DNA of 64,000 nucleotides from Streptomyces thermovulgaris (GTDB lineage Bacteria; Actinomycetota; Actinomycetes; Streptomycetales; Streptomycetaceae): the NCBI RefSeq assembly GCF_002155915.1, contig NZ_MUME01000126.1, positions 156 through 64,155 of the forward strand. The letters run 5' to 3'. Below the pieces are notes generated by a model that saw nothing but the letters and a program-made list of their open reading frames with translations, was not told the DNA's origin and did not search any database. Shown piece after piece: positions 10,283-19,100 of this stretch (positions are counted from its first letter, which is position 1; every line of letters begins with the position of its first letter). The translations under genes were made by a program, and so were the position numbers.

Positions 10283-10468
10283 TCATGCCTCCGTCACGAA
10301 CCCTATGAACCGCGACCATCCCTCACGCCCCACCGCGAAGGGCGGGCGCGTCAAGTCCTTGGAGTCCCTTACATGGATGGCCTGTTCGGTGACGGCAACC
10401 TCCACGCAGTTGTCGCCGGCCGTGCCGCTGTAACTGGACTTAAACCAGGTCAGTTGGGTGTTGCTCAT
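10283..10468 (-). CDS. DUF397 protein, partner of the adjacent XRE regulator
   Basis: 61 residues with the DUF397 pattern: WFKSSYSGTAGDNCVEVA, then VRDSKD, then FAVGREGWSRFIG. These small Streptomyces proteins are encoded next to Scr1-type XRE regulators and are thought to modulate them, as in WhiJ-like and BldB-linked gene pairs. The ATG overlaps the stop of the regulator by 4 bp (ATGA), and a GAGGAGA ribosome site lies inside the end of that gene. Confidence 0.9.
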   Translation of the reverse strand: MSNTQLTWFKSSYSGTAGDNCVEVAVTEQAIHVRDSKDLTRPPFAVGREGWSRFIGFVTEA

Positions 10469-11325
10469 AGTTCTCCTCTGATCCGCTCCAACAGGCCCAC
10501 GGAGTCGTGAGGGGCAAGGGCCTGTGCGCGGAGTGTTGCATACCTCCTGTGGAGAACAGCAGCCTGCTTCGGGTCAGTGATCAATCGACCGCTTTCCTGC
10601 CCCTCGGAGTACGCCAGGCGTTTCCCCTCCGGGGTCTCCAGCAAGGCGAGCGGACCGTCCAGCCCCGCATGGGTCACCGTGCGAGTAGGCATGATCTGCA
10701 CGGACACATTGCGGAGTCGGGCGAAGTCCAGCATGTGGTCCAACTGGTCGCGCAGTACCTGGCTCCCGCCAAGAGGCCGTTGCACGATGTGCTCCTCTAC
10801 GACGAACCTGAAGGAGGTGGTGGGCCGTTCCCGGATGAGGTTCTGCCGTTCCATACGGGCGGCCACCTGTGCCTCCATCTGTTCATCGGACAGCGGTGGG
10901 ATACGCGTCTCAAAGGCCGCGCGAGTGTACCCCTCCGACTGCAACAACCCCGGAATCAACCGGCACTCATACGTGCACAGGTTCACCGCCTTCCGCTCCA
11001 GCCTCGCCCACTGCCGGAACCACGCCGCCAGCCCCACCTCTCCCCGCGTCAGGAACCGGGCCGACCTCCGCAGCGCCCCCGTGTTGCCCAGCGCCTCCTC
11101 CGCCCGTTCCACGAACGAGTCGTCCGGCATCCGCCGTCCCAACTCCACGGACTCCACCGTGTGTTTGGAGAAGCACACCAGCTCCCCGAACTCCGCCCGG
11201 CTCAGTCCCGCGTGCTCGCGCAGCGCCTGGACGACGGCCCCGAACGTGCGCAAGCTGTCCGACAGACTCGGTTCCCGCTCGCGCTCTCCGCCCGGCACCG
11301 CCGGTTCGACGTGTTCGGTCGTCAT
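10465..11325 (-). CDS. Scr1-type helix-turn-helix regulator (XRE + DUF5753)
   Basis: 286 residues. An N-terminal XRE HTH (about residues 20-80, including REHAGLSRAEFGELVCFSKHTVESVELG) is followed by a DUF5753/Scr1 ligand-like domain (LIPGLLQSEGYTRA, then RQNLI, then EEHIVQRPLGG). The frame is open further upstream, but ATG 11325 has a perfect GGAGGT site 9 bp before it (11335-11340) and the protein begins there as in the family. It is coupled to the DUF397 gene downstream and diverges from the Gabija operon, with about 350 bp between the starts. It could regulate either neighbour; targets are unknown. Confidence 0.9.
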   Translation of the reverse strand: MTTEHVEPAVPGGEREREPSLSDSLRTFGAVVQALREHAGLSRAEFGELVCFSKHTVESVELGRRMPDDSFVERAEEALGNTGALRRSARFLTRGEVGLAAWFRQWARLERKAVNLCTYECRLIPGLLQSEGYTRAAFETRIPPLSDEQMEAQVAARMERQNLIRERPTTSFRFVVEEHIVQRPLGGSQVLRDQLDHMLDFARLRNVSVQIMPTRTVTHAGLDGPLALLETPEGKRLAYSEGQESGRLITDPKQAAVLHRRYATLRAQALAPHDSVGLLERIRGEL

Positions 11326-11550
11326 TCGAGGCCCACCTCCAGGTGTGCACGCGCCAGTTCCCTCTGCTGGAGAGAACGACCAGCGTGACCAACCCGGATT
11401 CGTACAGCCCACCGAACGTGTCCGTACACCGACCCAGCGTACGGATCCCCGACCTTAGAACACTCCCGTGCCCTGCGTCCGCGATCCCCGTGGGCGCGAC
11501 CACACCCCAACTCCCTCACCGCGAAGGCGTTCACGCGGCAGCCACAACAG

Positions 11551-11566
11551 CACACTTTAAAGTGTG
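11551..11566. promoter_or_regulatory. Perfect 16-bp palindrome upstream of the gajA promoter
   Basis: CACACTTTAAAGTGTG is a perfect inverted repeat ending one base before the GTTGAC element. A dyad with an AT-rich centre just upstream of a -35 box is typical of a repressor or activator site. The divergent XRE regulator is one candidate binder. Confidence 0.55.
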
Positions 11567-11567
11567 C

Positions 11568-11598
11568 GTTGACGGCGCTAACACAACTCTTTCATACT
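11568..11598 (+). promoter_or_regulatory. gajAB promoter with GTTGAC-N3-GCTAAC operator
   Basis: GTTGACGGCGCTAAC (11568-11582) is an imperfect inverted repeat that includes a TTGAC -35 box. CATACT follows exactly 19 nt after TTGAC and fits a vegetative -10. Transcription would start near 11605, giving a leader of about 73 nt to gajA. The same layout occurs at 39869-39899 and, on the other strand, at 46651-46681. Confidence 0.6.
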
Positions 11599-11677
11599 CT
11601 TCTCGCGCACACTCCCGTCTCGGTCGTTCGCGAGCACCCCACCGGGCCGCCGCTCCATCCGCTTCTGGAGAGCAGTC

Positions 11678-13561
11678 ATGTATCTCGACCTCCTTCACCT
11701 GCGTGGATTCCGGTCCGCAGCAGACACCAAGGTCACCTTTCTGCCGGATGTCACCGTCCTCTTAGGTGAGAACAACGCGGGCAAGTCCAACGTGATGGAC
11801 GGCATCCGGCTTCTTACCCTCCCTCTCGACGGCAAGGGAAACGGCCTGTACCCGGATCGCGACGACCTTCACCGCGACGGTTGCGCGGAGGGCGCGCATG
11901 GCGAGAACTGCCGTACGACGATCGAGCTGTCCGCCCGTTACCGGTCCACCGTCCCGGGCGATCTGGACAAGCTCAGCCAGGCCTTCTCCGAGGACGGCCA
12001 GACCGCGAGCTACCACCTCACCATCACTCCCCCACCGACCGGTTTCCGGCGCCCCACGTTGTCCTGGCGGGCAGGTGACGGAGCGACCACCGACCTCGAC
12101 CCCGAGCCGAGGGCCCGTGAGGGAATCCGGCACCTCTACCTCCCTCCACTGCGGGACGCGCAACGGGAACTCGCCTCCAGCAGTGGCAGACGCATACAAC
12201 TCGTCATCGAGCGGCTGCTGCGCGACGACGACGCACGCGAGGACTTCCTCAAGCAAGTCGGCAAGCAGTTCGAGGAAGTCGGGGCGATCGATCCGCTTCC
12301 CCAGGCGGTGAAAGCAGTGCGCACCCGGCTCACCCGACTCACCGAAGGCGCACATCCCCAGACCGCCGACCTGGGATTCGCGGACGCGTCCGTCAGCTCC
12401 ATCGCGCGTGGGCTGCGGCTGCGCATGGAGCAGGCAGGCCTGGATCCGCGCGACCTCGCCGAATCAGGCCTCGGCTACGCGAACCTCCTCTACATGGCCA
12501 CCGTGCTCACCCAGCTCCAGGACGCGGCCGAAGCCGACCTCACCTTGCTCCTGGTGGAGGAACCCGAAGCCCACCTGCATCCGCAGCTCCAGACCATCCT
12601 CCTCAACCATCTCGCGGAGGAGGCTCGTGCGAGTCGTCAGCGGCAGCCCGAGCCCGGAAACCCCTGGCTCGGCAGAATTCAGGTGATCGTCACGACGCAC
12701 TCCCCCCATGTCGCCACAGCCGTCGATCCCAGAAACCTGGTTGTGTTGCAGCGTCGCCCATGGCGACCCCGATCGGTCACAAGCGAAGCGAAGCCGACCG
12801 TCTCCGAGACCCCCACGTCATCCCGGCCGTCGTACCAGACCACAGCAGTCGCTGTGGACCGTCTTGGGCTGGAGAAACGCGACCACTACAAGATCCGCAG
12901 CTATCTCAACGCGACCCGCAACACGCTCCTGTTCGGGCAGCGAGTCCTCCTGGTGGAAGGCATCGCAGAGGCGATCCTGCTGCCCGAGTTCGCCCGGCTC
13001 ACCCTCACCGACAAAAACCTCCAGCGGTTCCATGGAACGGCCCTCGTGCCCATCGACGGTGTCGACTTCGAGCCCTACCTGCGCATCCTGTTGCAGCCGG
13101 ACACCGAGAGCGGGTATCGGATCGCCCGACGCGTGGCCGTGATCACGGACGGAGACGCGGGGACGGCCGAGAAAACCGCGCAGGACCGGATCCACAACCT
13201 CAACGCGCTCATCACGTCCTCGGGCGCAGGTGGCCTGGCCCGCGTGTTCCACAACGAGTTCACCCTGGAACCCGAAATCCTCAGGGCTGGTGGGCCCAAT
13301 CGGAGTCTGCTCATCGCGGCGTGGCGGGAGCAGCGCCCCCAGGCGTGGGCCAGGGACTGGCAAGTCGTTGGAGATGGGCCCCTGGACGAGCAGGCCGAAG
13401 CACTGAGCAGCCTGCTGCACAAGGTCAAAATCCGCAAGGGTGATCTCGCCCAGGCACTCCTCGCCGAAGCAGCCGCGCAACCGGACGGCTCCCCTCCCTT
13501 GGCCGTCCCCGACTACCTTCGCACCGCCCTGGAATGGATCACCGAGGAGCCCGTCCCGTGA
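11678..13561 (+). CDS. gajA: Gabija GajA: OLD-family ATPase with TOPRIM nuclease
   Basis: 627 residues. The N-terminal ABC-type ATPase has Walker A (GENNAGKS) at about residue 30, Walker B (LLVEEPEAHLHP) near 290 and the switch TTHSPH near 340. The C-terminal TOPRIM nuclease shows the acidic LVEGIAEAILLPE near 425 and the DGD motif (ITDGDAGT) near 488. OLD nucleases encoded with a UvrD-like helicase are class 2 OLD proteins. In Gabija, GajA forms a tetramer that nicks phage DNA when nucleotides are depleted. It is somewhat longer than the Bacillus protein (about 580). GGAGAG lies 6 bp before the ATG. The gajB start overlaps the stop. Confidence 0.88.
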   Translation: MYLDLLHLRGFRSAADTKVTFLPDVTVLLGENNAGKSNVMDGIRLLTLPLDGKGNGLYPDRDDLHRDGCAEGAHGENCRTTIELSARYRSTVPGDLDKLSQAFSEDGQTASYHLTITPPPTGFRRPTLSWRAGDGATTDLDPEPRAREGIRHLYLPPLRDAQRELASSSGRRIQLVIERLLRDDDAREDFLKQVGKQFEEVGAIDPLPQAVKAVRTRLTRLTEGAHPQTADLGFADASVSSIARGLRLRMEQAGLDPRDLAESGLGYANLLYMATVLTQLQDAAEADLTLLLVEEPEAHLHPQLQTILLNHLAEEARASRQRQPEPGNPWLGRIQVIVTTHSPHVATAVDPRNLVVLQRRPWRPRSVTSEAKPTVSETPTSSRPSYQTTAVAVDRLGLEKRDHYKIRSYLNATRNTLLFGQRVLLVEGIAEAILLPEFARLTLTDKNLQRFHGTALVPIDGVDFEPYLRILLQPDTESGYRIARRVAVITDGDAGTAEKTAQDRIHNLNALITSSGAGGLARVFHNEFTLEPEILRAGGPNRSLLIAAWREQRPQAWARDWQVVGDGPLDEQAEALSSLLHKVKIRKGDLAQALLAEAAAQPDGSPPLAVPDYLRTALEWITEEPVP

Positions 13562-15432
13562 CACACCTGGAGGCACCGAAGGCAGGAAGGATTGCCGTCC
13601 TGCGCGCCGAGGCCGAAGCCGCCCAGCGCACCCTGGTGGACCTGGACACCAGTCCTGGGCGCGTGGTGCGTACACAGGCCTGTCCGGGCGCGGGCAAGAC
13701 ACGGACTGTCGTGGAACGCCACCTCAGCCGCCCGGTACCACCGCGGCAGGGACGAGCCATCCTCTCGTTCACCAAGGTGGCCGGCGCCGAGGTCCGCAAG
13801 CGGTGCGCGCAGGCAGGACATCCGGAACTCACCCAGTTCCCGCACTACATCGGAACGTTCGACACCTTCATCTGGCGTCACCTCGTCCGACCGTACCTGC
13901 GCCCGGTCAGCGGGAAGACCTGGCATCGTCTGGAGTCCTGGGGCGATCATCCCAGGGCCCGGCATAGGGATGTGACCCTGGACGACTTCCGTTTCGACTA
14001 TGCAGAGCAGTTCCCGGTACGCGTCGTGAACCCCAGACTCAGACCCGGCGCACTGCCGCACAGGCTCCGCCGGGACACAAAAGCGGTGAGACGTCTGACC
14101 TCCTGGGCTTCCCACACCATGCGGGAGCTGTGGGAAGCCGGGTACCTGTCCGGTGACCAGTTGCGCGACATGGCCCTGTATCTGTTGACCCGAAGCAACC
14201 GTCGTGACCGCATCGCCAGAGTCCTGAGAGCGCGGTTCGCCGAGATCGTCATCGACGAGGCCCAGGACTGCTCACGCGAGGACCTCCAACTGGTCGACCT
14301 GATCCGTAAGGCAGGAGTTCCCCTGCTGCTCGTGGGTGACCCGGATCAGAGCATCTACGGGTTCCGTGAGAGCCATCGGCTCGAGGACCGCAGCCACCCT
14401 TCATTCACCTTCGCCATCGCGCCGGACCATCGGTTGAGCCACAACTGGCGCAGTACGCAGATCATCTGCGATCTCGCCCACACCCTGCGTACCTCCGACG
14501 CGCCTCCTGACATCGCAACCGGCCCCTACCATGCCGAGGCGAATCCGGTCGTGCTCATTCCCACCACCAAACGCAGAGAATCCGAATGGGTCGGCAACTT
14601 CGCCGAGGAGGCGGAAAGGCTCAGCGTTCCCGTGCAGCAGCGGTTGGTCGTGGCGCACGCCAACTCCGCCTTGCCCAAAGGGATAACCGGAACCCGGCGC
14701 GTGCCGACGGCCAAGCTCGACCGTCTCATCTGGGCGACAGCCGTCCTGCGCTCCCCGGGCGCTTCGACACGGCAGCAGGAGCTCGCGGGTAGATCGCTGC
14801 GCGAGGCCGTGCTGGACCATTGGTACGGCGCGCCACCCGACGAGCCGGAATCCGTCGGCCTTGCCCGTCACCGCCTCACCGACCTCGAACTGCGGCTCGT
14901 CCAGCAGTCGTTGATCAGAAATCTCCCCTCTCTGAGCACCCCGCCCCGCGAGTGGAGCCGCTCGGCGTGCAAGCTGCTCCGGGACGAAGCCGCTCGGCTC
15001 GGCATCGAGCCGAAGACGACGCGCGCGTACCCGTGCCGGCATTCCAAGGGTGCGGCTTGGGAACTCGTGGGATTCGGCGATCCCACGTCCGCCCGAACCG
15101 CCATCGGCAGGGCCGGCACGGTGCACGGAGTGAAGGGCCAGGAGGTCGACGCGGTCCTGGTCGTCATCCCGCCCATCGGCACGGACAAGGAGGACAACCG
15201 CTCGGACCGGCTGATCGAGGCGTGGACGGCGGGTGCCGTGACTGGGGACGGTCCCGAGACCGCCGAGGCATTGCGCGTTCTGTATGTCGCTGTCACACGA
15301 GCCCGACGGCTCGTCGCGCTGGCGTTGAGCGACAGGCATCTGAACGCGGTGGAGTCCTTCCTCGCAGAACGAGGAATTCCCTGCCGCACCATGAACGACA
15401 ACGGCGGGGAACAGATCATGCTGCCGCTGTGA
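13558..15432 (+). CDS. gajB: Gabija GajB: UvrD-like SF1 helicase
   Basis: 624 residues with SF1A motifs in order: Walker A (CPGAGKT) near residue 42, Walker B (VIDEAQD) near 231, motif III (VGDPDQSIYGFR) near 260, motif V (TVHGVKGQEVDAV) near 521 and motif VI (YVAVTRARR) near 577. GajB pairs with GajA and responds to DNA ends. The chosen GTG start at 13558 overlaps the gajA stop (GTGA) with GAGGAG 8 bp upstream. An in-frame ATG at 13534 is less likely. It is longer than Bacillus GajB (about 494 residues), with added sequence between the RecA lobes. Confidence 0.88.
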   Translation: MTHLEAPKAGRIAVLRAEAEAAQRTLVDLDTSPGRVVRTQACPGAGKTRTVVERHLSRPVPPRQGRAILSFTKVAGAEVRKRCAQAGHPELTQFPHYIGTFDTFIWRHLVRPYLRPVSGKTWHRLESWGDHPRARHRDVTLDDFRFDYAEQFPVRVVNPRLRPGALPHRLRRDTKAVRRLTSWASHTMRELWEAGYLSGDQLRDMALYLLTRSNRRDRIARVLRARFAEIVIDEAQDCSREDLQLVDLIRKAGVPLLLVGDPDQSIYGFRESHRLEDRSHPSFTFAIAPDHRLSHNWRSTQIICDLAHTLRTSDAPPDIATGPYHAEANPVVLIPTTKRRESEWVGNFAEEAERLSVPVQQRLVVAHANSALPKGITGTRRVPTAKLDRLIWATAVLRSPGASTRQQELAGRSLREAVLDHWYGAPPDEPESVGLARHRLTDLELRLVQQSLIRNLPSLSTPPREWSRSACKLLRDEAARLGIEPKTTRAYPCRHSKGAAWELVGFGDPTSARTAIGRAGTVHGVKGQEVDAVLVVIPPIGTDKEDNRSDRLIEAWTAGAVTGDGPETAEALRVLYVAVTRARRLVALALSDRHLNAVESFLAERGIPCRTMNDNGGEQIMLPL

Positions 15433-15830
15433 CACACCGGCGTCCGATGACCGCAGTGAACGGCTGCGGGGAACGTTGTCGAGGCCCGGCGTATGCCGAG
15501 TGAGAACGGGACGGACATCAGCCTGTGGGGCGGTTCGCGTCCGGCGTCGACTGCATCTCAAGGGACTTCCGCTCGCCGTCAGGCGACCGAAAAATAACGA
15601 AATCACCAAGTGCGGCAAGTGACGCACCACATGCTCCACACTCACCCAGTACAACCGTATGGCGCAGTCCCGCCTCACACTGAGAACCCCTCGTCGGCGG
15701 CGGAAACGCACCTCCCCCTCACCCCGTCCCGGGCCACGGTCCCGACACCTGTCTGACAGTCCGGGCCCTCCGGCAGGCACTGCCGGGGCGGGACCAGCCC
15801 AGTCCACAACCACAGAAACAAGAACACCAG
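15433..15830. other. Intergenic region, no gene recognised
   Basis: About 400 bp between gajB and the PASTA gene. A short CCGCAG/CTGCGG stem near 15450-15468 could help end the gajB transcript. A short A-rich stretch near 15590-15610 could belong to the promoter of the next gene. No reading frame here has convincing codon bias. Confidence 0.5.
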
Positions 15831-16928
15831 ATGAATCCGTACAACACCCCGGCGTCATCACGCCCCTGGTGGAAGACCACTCCGGCCGCGTTCGGCATGT
15901 TGGTCCTGGTGGCCCTGCTCGGCGCGCTCAGCTTCCCTCTCGGCTTCCTCGTGATGATCGCCGCCATGGTGGCGATGTGGGTGCTACCGCCCTGGCGCTG
16001 GTTCGCCAAGCTCGGCGCGACGTTCGGAGCGTTCGTGCTCCTGACGGTCGGCGCAAGCCTGGGCGGACAGCTCGACGACAACGGGAAGGACAAGTCCGAC
16101 GCCAAGGTGCGGAACGAGAAGGGGACGAGCGCCGAAGCCACGTCGTCCTCACCTTCTCCCAAGCCCCTCAAGATCGCTGACTACACGGGCAAACAACTGG
16201 ACGAGGCGGCACAGCAAGCACGATCCGCGGGATTCACCGCCGGCCACCATGACGCAGCCGACGAAAACCGTTCGATCCTCGTGCTGTCCGAGTGGAAGGT
16301 GTGCTTCCAGAAGAACGACGCGGCCGCGAGGACCATTGACTTCGCCGCGGTCAAGACGAGCGAGCCATGCCCGGAGAGGGACGGCGGCCCGCTCCCCTGG
16401 CCGGTGATGCCCGACGTCGTCGGCGCCACCTACAACACGGCCGTCAAAGACCTGGAGCAGGCTGGTATCGACCTCGACCGCGTCACGCTTGACGACGTCT
16501 ACCTCGACATCGACTCCCCCACCGCCGACGAGGCAGCCGAGGACGGCGACGAGTGGCGGGTGTGCTTCCAGTCCCCCGGCGAGGGCACGAAGGTGACCTC
16601 CACCACCACGGTCCGTCTCGACCTGGGCAAGTGGTCCGACTACGACCTCGTCCAGCGCTGTCCGGCAGCGAAGAACACGACCTACAAGATCCCGGCCAAC
16701 GACCCCGATCACGAGAGTGACGACAGCGCCGGCAGGAAACACAGCTCGTCAGGCGGCAGCTCCTCGTCCTCCTCCGGTGGCTCCACCAACGACGGCGGCA
16801 GTGGCGGCGGCACGGTGCACCCCGGCTCGTTCTGTTCCCCGCCCGGCGCAACCGGTGTCACGAAGGCAGGGACTCCCATGGTCTGCGGTCCAGGCTCCGA
16901 CGGACGCAATCGTTGGCGTTCCCCCTGA
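15831..16928 (+). CDS. PASTA-domain membrane protein
   Basis: 365 residues. Three hydrophobic segments lie at about residues 18-40, 42-52 and 60-80. They are followed by two extracellular PASTA-like repeats (IADYTGKQLDEAAQQARSAG near 115 and PDVVGATYNTAVKDLEQAGI near 195). A serine/glycine-rich linker of about 45 residues then leads to a short C-terminal module with two cysteines (FCSPPGATG, then PMVCGPGSDG) that is common in Streptomyces exported proteins. PASTA domains usually bind peptidoglycan or muropeptides, but no kinase domain is present. The function is unknown, and a role in the cell envelope is likely. Confidence 0.75.
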   Translation: MNPYNTPASSRPWWKTTPAAFGMLVLVALLGALSFPLGFLVMIAAMVAMWVLPPWRWFAKLGATFGAFVLLTVGASLGGQLDDNGKDKSDAKVRNEKGTSAEATSSSPSPKPLKIADYTGKQLDEAAQQARSAGFTAGHHDAADENRSILVLSEWKVCFQKNDAAARTIDFAAVKTSEPCPERDGGPLPWPVMPDVVGATYNTAVKDLEQAGIDLDRVTLDDVYLDIDSPTADEAAEDGDEWRVCFQSPGEGTKVTSTTTVRLDLGKWSDYDLVQRCPAAKNTTYKIPANDPDHESDDSAGRKHSSSGGSSSSSSGGSTNDGGSGGGTVHPGSFCSPPGATGVTKAGTPMVCGPGSDGRNRWRSP

Positions 16929-16997
16929 TCCCGTACATCCCCAAGCGCCCCGTCGGCCCGACACCACTGCCGGCCAATCCCACCTGCTCAGGAACCG

Positions 16998-17045
16998 CTG
17001 CGAAACCGTGAACAATTTTCCGGGAAAGCGTTCACGGTTTCGCAG
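16998..17045. repeat. Perfect 16-bp inverted repeat with 16-nt loop
   Basis: CTGCGAAACCGTGAAC (16998-17013) is exactly complementary to 17030-17045. It begins 70 bp after the PASTA stop and could be a terminator. No U-tract follows. The length and perfection, next to a decayed gajA fragment, also allow a remnant of a mobile element. Confidence 0.55.
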
Positions 17046-17130
17046 AGTGCATCCCTTGAGCGCGCGGTTGTGCGGGTTCGCCAACACGATCGTCCGACCG
17101 ACGGGGCTCACACGATCGGGCATCTGCCAC

Positions 17131-17303
17131 GAAGGCCACGAAACAATCCCAAGAAGCCCGGTCGTGTTGCAGCGCTGCCCGTAGCGGCCCGGATCAAGCC
17201 CTGGTGCCGGCCACAAATGGAGCGAAGGCAGCCACTTCCGCGCTGTCCCGGCCGTCGTACGGACCACAACGGTCACTGTGGATCGTCTCAGGCTGGGAAG
17301 TAC
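17131..17303 (+). pseudogene. Decayed fragment of a gajA-like gene
   Basis: The stretch matches the middle of the gajA gene upstream (12715-12880). Reading from about 17145, IPRSPVVLQRCP aligns with DPRNLVVLQRRP. After a stop and a variable stretch, the bases TCCCGGCCGTCGTAC, then GACCACA, then CTGTGGA and CGTCT correspond to the gajA segment SRPSYQTTAVAVDRLGL. A small deletion after CGTCGTAC breaks the frame. It lies about 1.7 kb beyond gajB on the same strand. It is either a relic of a second Gabija copy or of a partial duplication. Confidence 0.65.
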
Positions 17304-17371
17304 GGTCTCTTGACCGCTCGAGCACTCCTGGTCGGCTGCGGGAAACAGAAAAGCGCCCCGATCCAGATCCG

Positions 17372-18064
17372 TCACTTCGACATGATGAAGTCCAGGGCAA
17401 AGCCGGAAGCAGTCGTCCAATAGGTGACGAGCTGACCGTCGTCCGCGTACAACGTGTCGACGGGCATGGGGACGTCGATCGGCTTGCTCACCTTGCTGCC
17501 GGGCTTGCGACCCTGGAGGGTGAGGGTGATGTTCTTCACCTCGTACTCGTCCCTGGCACCGCCGCTGACGAGCAGAGCGGCATAGGCCTCCTCACCCGGA
17601 GCGATGGTGACAGGCACCCCCGGGTCCGGGTCGCTGTCCTCGATCACGGGGACCGTGGTCTGGCCGTTGCCGAGCCGCACGTAGGGGTAGTGGTGGAGAT
17701 TGCACTTCTCGTCGCCGACGTTCTGGACGATGATGAGAAGGTGCCTGGCCTCCTTGCTGTCCGCAGGCTCCTTCACGGCGGAGACCGCGAGGCCGTTCTC
17801 GGTGCAGGCGGCGATGGTGCCGGCGCCGCCGCTGACACCGCCGTTGCTGTCCCCACTGGTGCTGCCCGAAGCATTGCCCGGCTTCCCCGAAGCCGTCTCA
17901 CTCAGCTTCGCCAGGCTTGTCGCGTTCAGCTGGTTCGAGGACTTGACCTCACCCGATCCGTTGGCCGCGCTCGACCCACATGCAGTGGTCCCGAGCAGCG
18001 CGGCAATCACCGCTGCCCCGATGGCGTAGGACTTCCATCCCTTGGAGCGAACAAGAGCACTCAT
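17372..18064 (-). CDS. DUF4232 lipoprotein
   Basis: 230 residues. The signal peptide begins MSALVRSKGWKSYAIG and ends at a lipobox-like LGTTAC|GSS near residue 29. A flexible Ser/Gly/Asn-rich linker follows to about residue 85. The rest fits DUF4232: paired cysteines (AACTENGL and EKCNLHHYPYVRLG) and VTIAPGEEAYAALLVSGG. DUF4232 proteins are abundant surface lipoproteins of unknown function in Streptomyces. The frame extends 40 codons upstream, but ATG 18064 directly precedes the signal peptide and has a purine-rich GGGGGAAC upstream. Confidence 0.85.
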   Translation of the reverse strand: MSALVRSKGWKSYAIGAAVIAALLGTTACGSSAANGSGEVKSSNQLNATSLAKLSETASGKPGNASGSTSGDSNGGVSGGAGTIAACTENGLAVSAVKEPADSKEARHLLIIVQNVGDEKCNLHHYPYVRLGNGQTTVPVIEDSDPDPGVPVTIAPGEEAYAALLVSGGARDEYEVKNITLTLQGRKPGSKVSKPIDVPMPVDTLYADDGQLVTYWTTASGFALDFIMSK

Positions 18065-18677
18065 TGATGTTCCCCCGTGGTCGGCCGTACACGGCCGCTC
18101 TTGGACTCTCGGTACGCAAGCAGATCTTTCACCAAGAACCTTTCTCAATACACCCATTGGGCAGTTCTGTTGCTCATCGAGCACAGGGAGGAGACGGTTC
18201 CGTCAAAAAGACGATCAAAGCGTGATCGCGTCGTCATTGTGACGCGGTTGCGAGCGTATGGGTGTCCGGGCGCGCCGAAGACCATGCTCGGCTCCGTGTC
18301 GTCCTTCGCGGGACAGGCCGACCGTGCCAACGGAGGCGGGAAACCGGACACAGTTGATGTCCCACAGCTCCGGAGCGTCACCGCCCACCGCCGCGGACGC
18401 CCGTCTGCCACGGCTGAGCAGCGGATCGAACGTACAGGTCATGGCTGGATGACAGAACAGTTGACGTCACGGCCATGGCACCCGCCTGTCGTCGTATCGA
18501 ACTCTCCTGTTCAAGAACCGGAATGACGGTTTCTCAGCATCGAGCACCACGTGCTCAGCAGGTCAACGAAGCCCTGTGAGGGGTCCGGTGCGTTTCACGG
18601 GAACCACCGCCCCCATCCACACACGTCGTGATCTACGGTGCCATCAGTCACTCATGACACCGCGACGGGGAGGGGCC
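18065..18677. other. Intergenic region between divergent genes, no gene recognised
   Basis: About 610 bp between the DUF4232 lipoprotein and the SseB-like gene. It is less GC-rich than its surroundings near 18110-18240, which fits promoters. Several short frames exist on both strands, but none has codon bias, a ribosome site or a familiar sequence. Confidence 0.5.
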
Positions 18678-19100
18678 GTGGAGCAACCCAGAACGGCATT
18701 GGCCGAGCGCATAGCCGAACGAAGGGCAGGGATCGGTGATCCACGGGCGTTGGTCGGTGAGATGCGGCGCTCGGTTCTTCTGGTCCCGACCGTCGGCGGC
18801 CGCCTCTGGAGCGTGCGCTCGGGTGGGGTGCGGTGGGTGTGCGCCTTCACGGACGAGACGGCGCTGGCCCGCTTCGCGCTTCATCACGGGCCCGGTGACC
18901 GGCCGGTGGACTATGCCGCGTTGCTGGGCGCCCGGATCGTGGACGAGATCGTACCGAGTCTGGGCGAGCCCGCCGGTCTGGCCGTGGACATCGCCGGCGA
19001 GGACGGGGCGATGTTCTTCCCTCCGGTCACGGGGATCGTTCCCGACGGCGTCGCCGTCGACACCGACGCGGTGAAGGAGGGGAGTGGCCATGAGCGGTGA
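18678..19100 (+). CDS. SseB-like domain protein, first gene of the RHS toxin operon
   Basis: 140 residues resembling the SseB domain, a small fold found next to ESX/type VII loci: SVLLVPTVGGRLWSVRSGGVRWVCAFTDETALARF followed by a GLAVDIAGEDGAMFFPP block. The GTG at 18678 is preceded by GGGGAGGGG. In-frame ATG codons upstream (for example 18654) lack such a site. The 3' end overlaps the next gene by 11 bp, so it starts the operon that carries the RHS toxin. Its role in secretion or chaperoning is inferred from context. Confidence 0.7.
   Translation: MEQPRTALAERIAERRAGIGDPRALVGEMRRSVLLVPTVGGRLWSVRSGGVRWVCAFTDETALARFALHHGPGDRPVDYAALLGARIVDEIVPSLGEPAGLAVDIAGEDGAMFFPPVTGIVPDGVAVDTDAVKEGSGHER

Noticed and set aside
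17040-17110. Possible tRNA because of a GGGTTCGCC-like T-loop string
   Set aside because: No cloverleaf stems, anticodon arm or acceptor pairing could be built around it.
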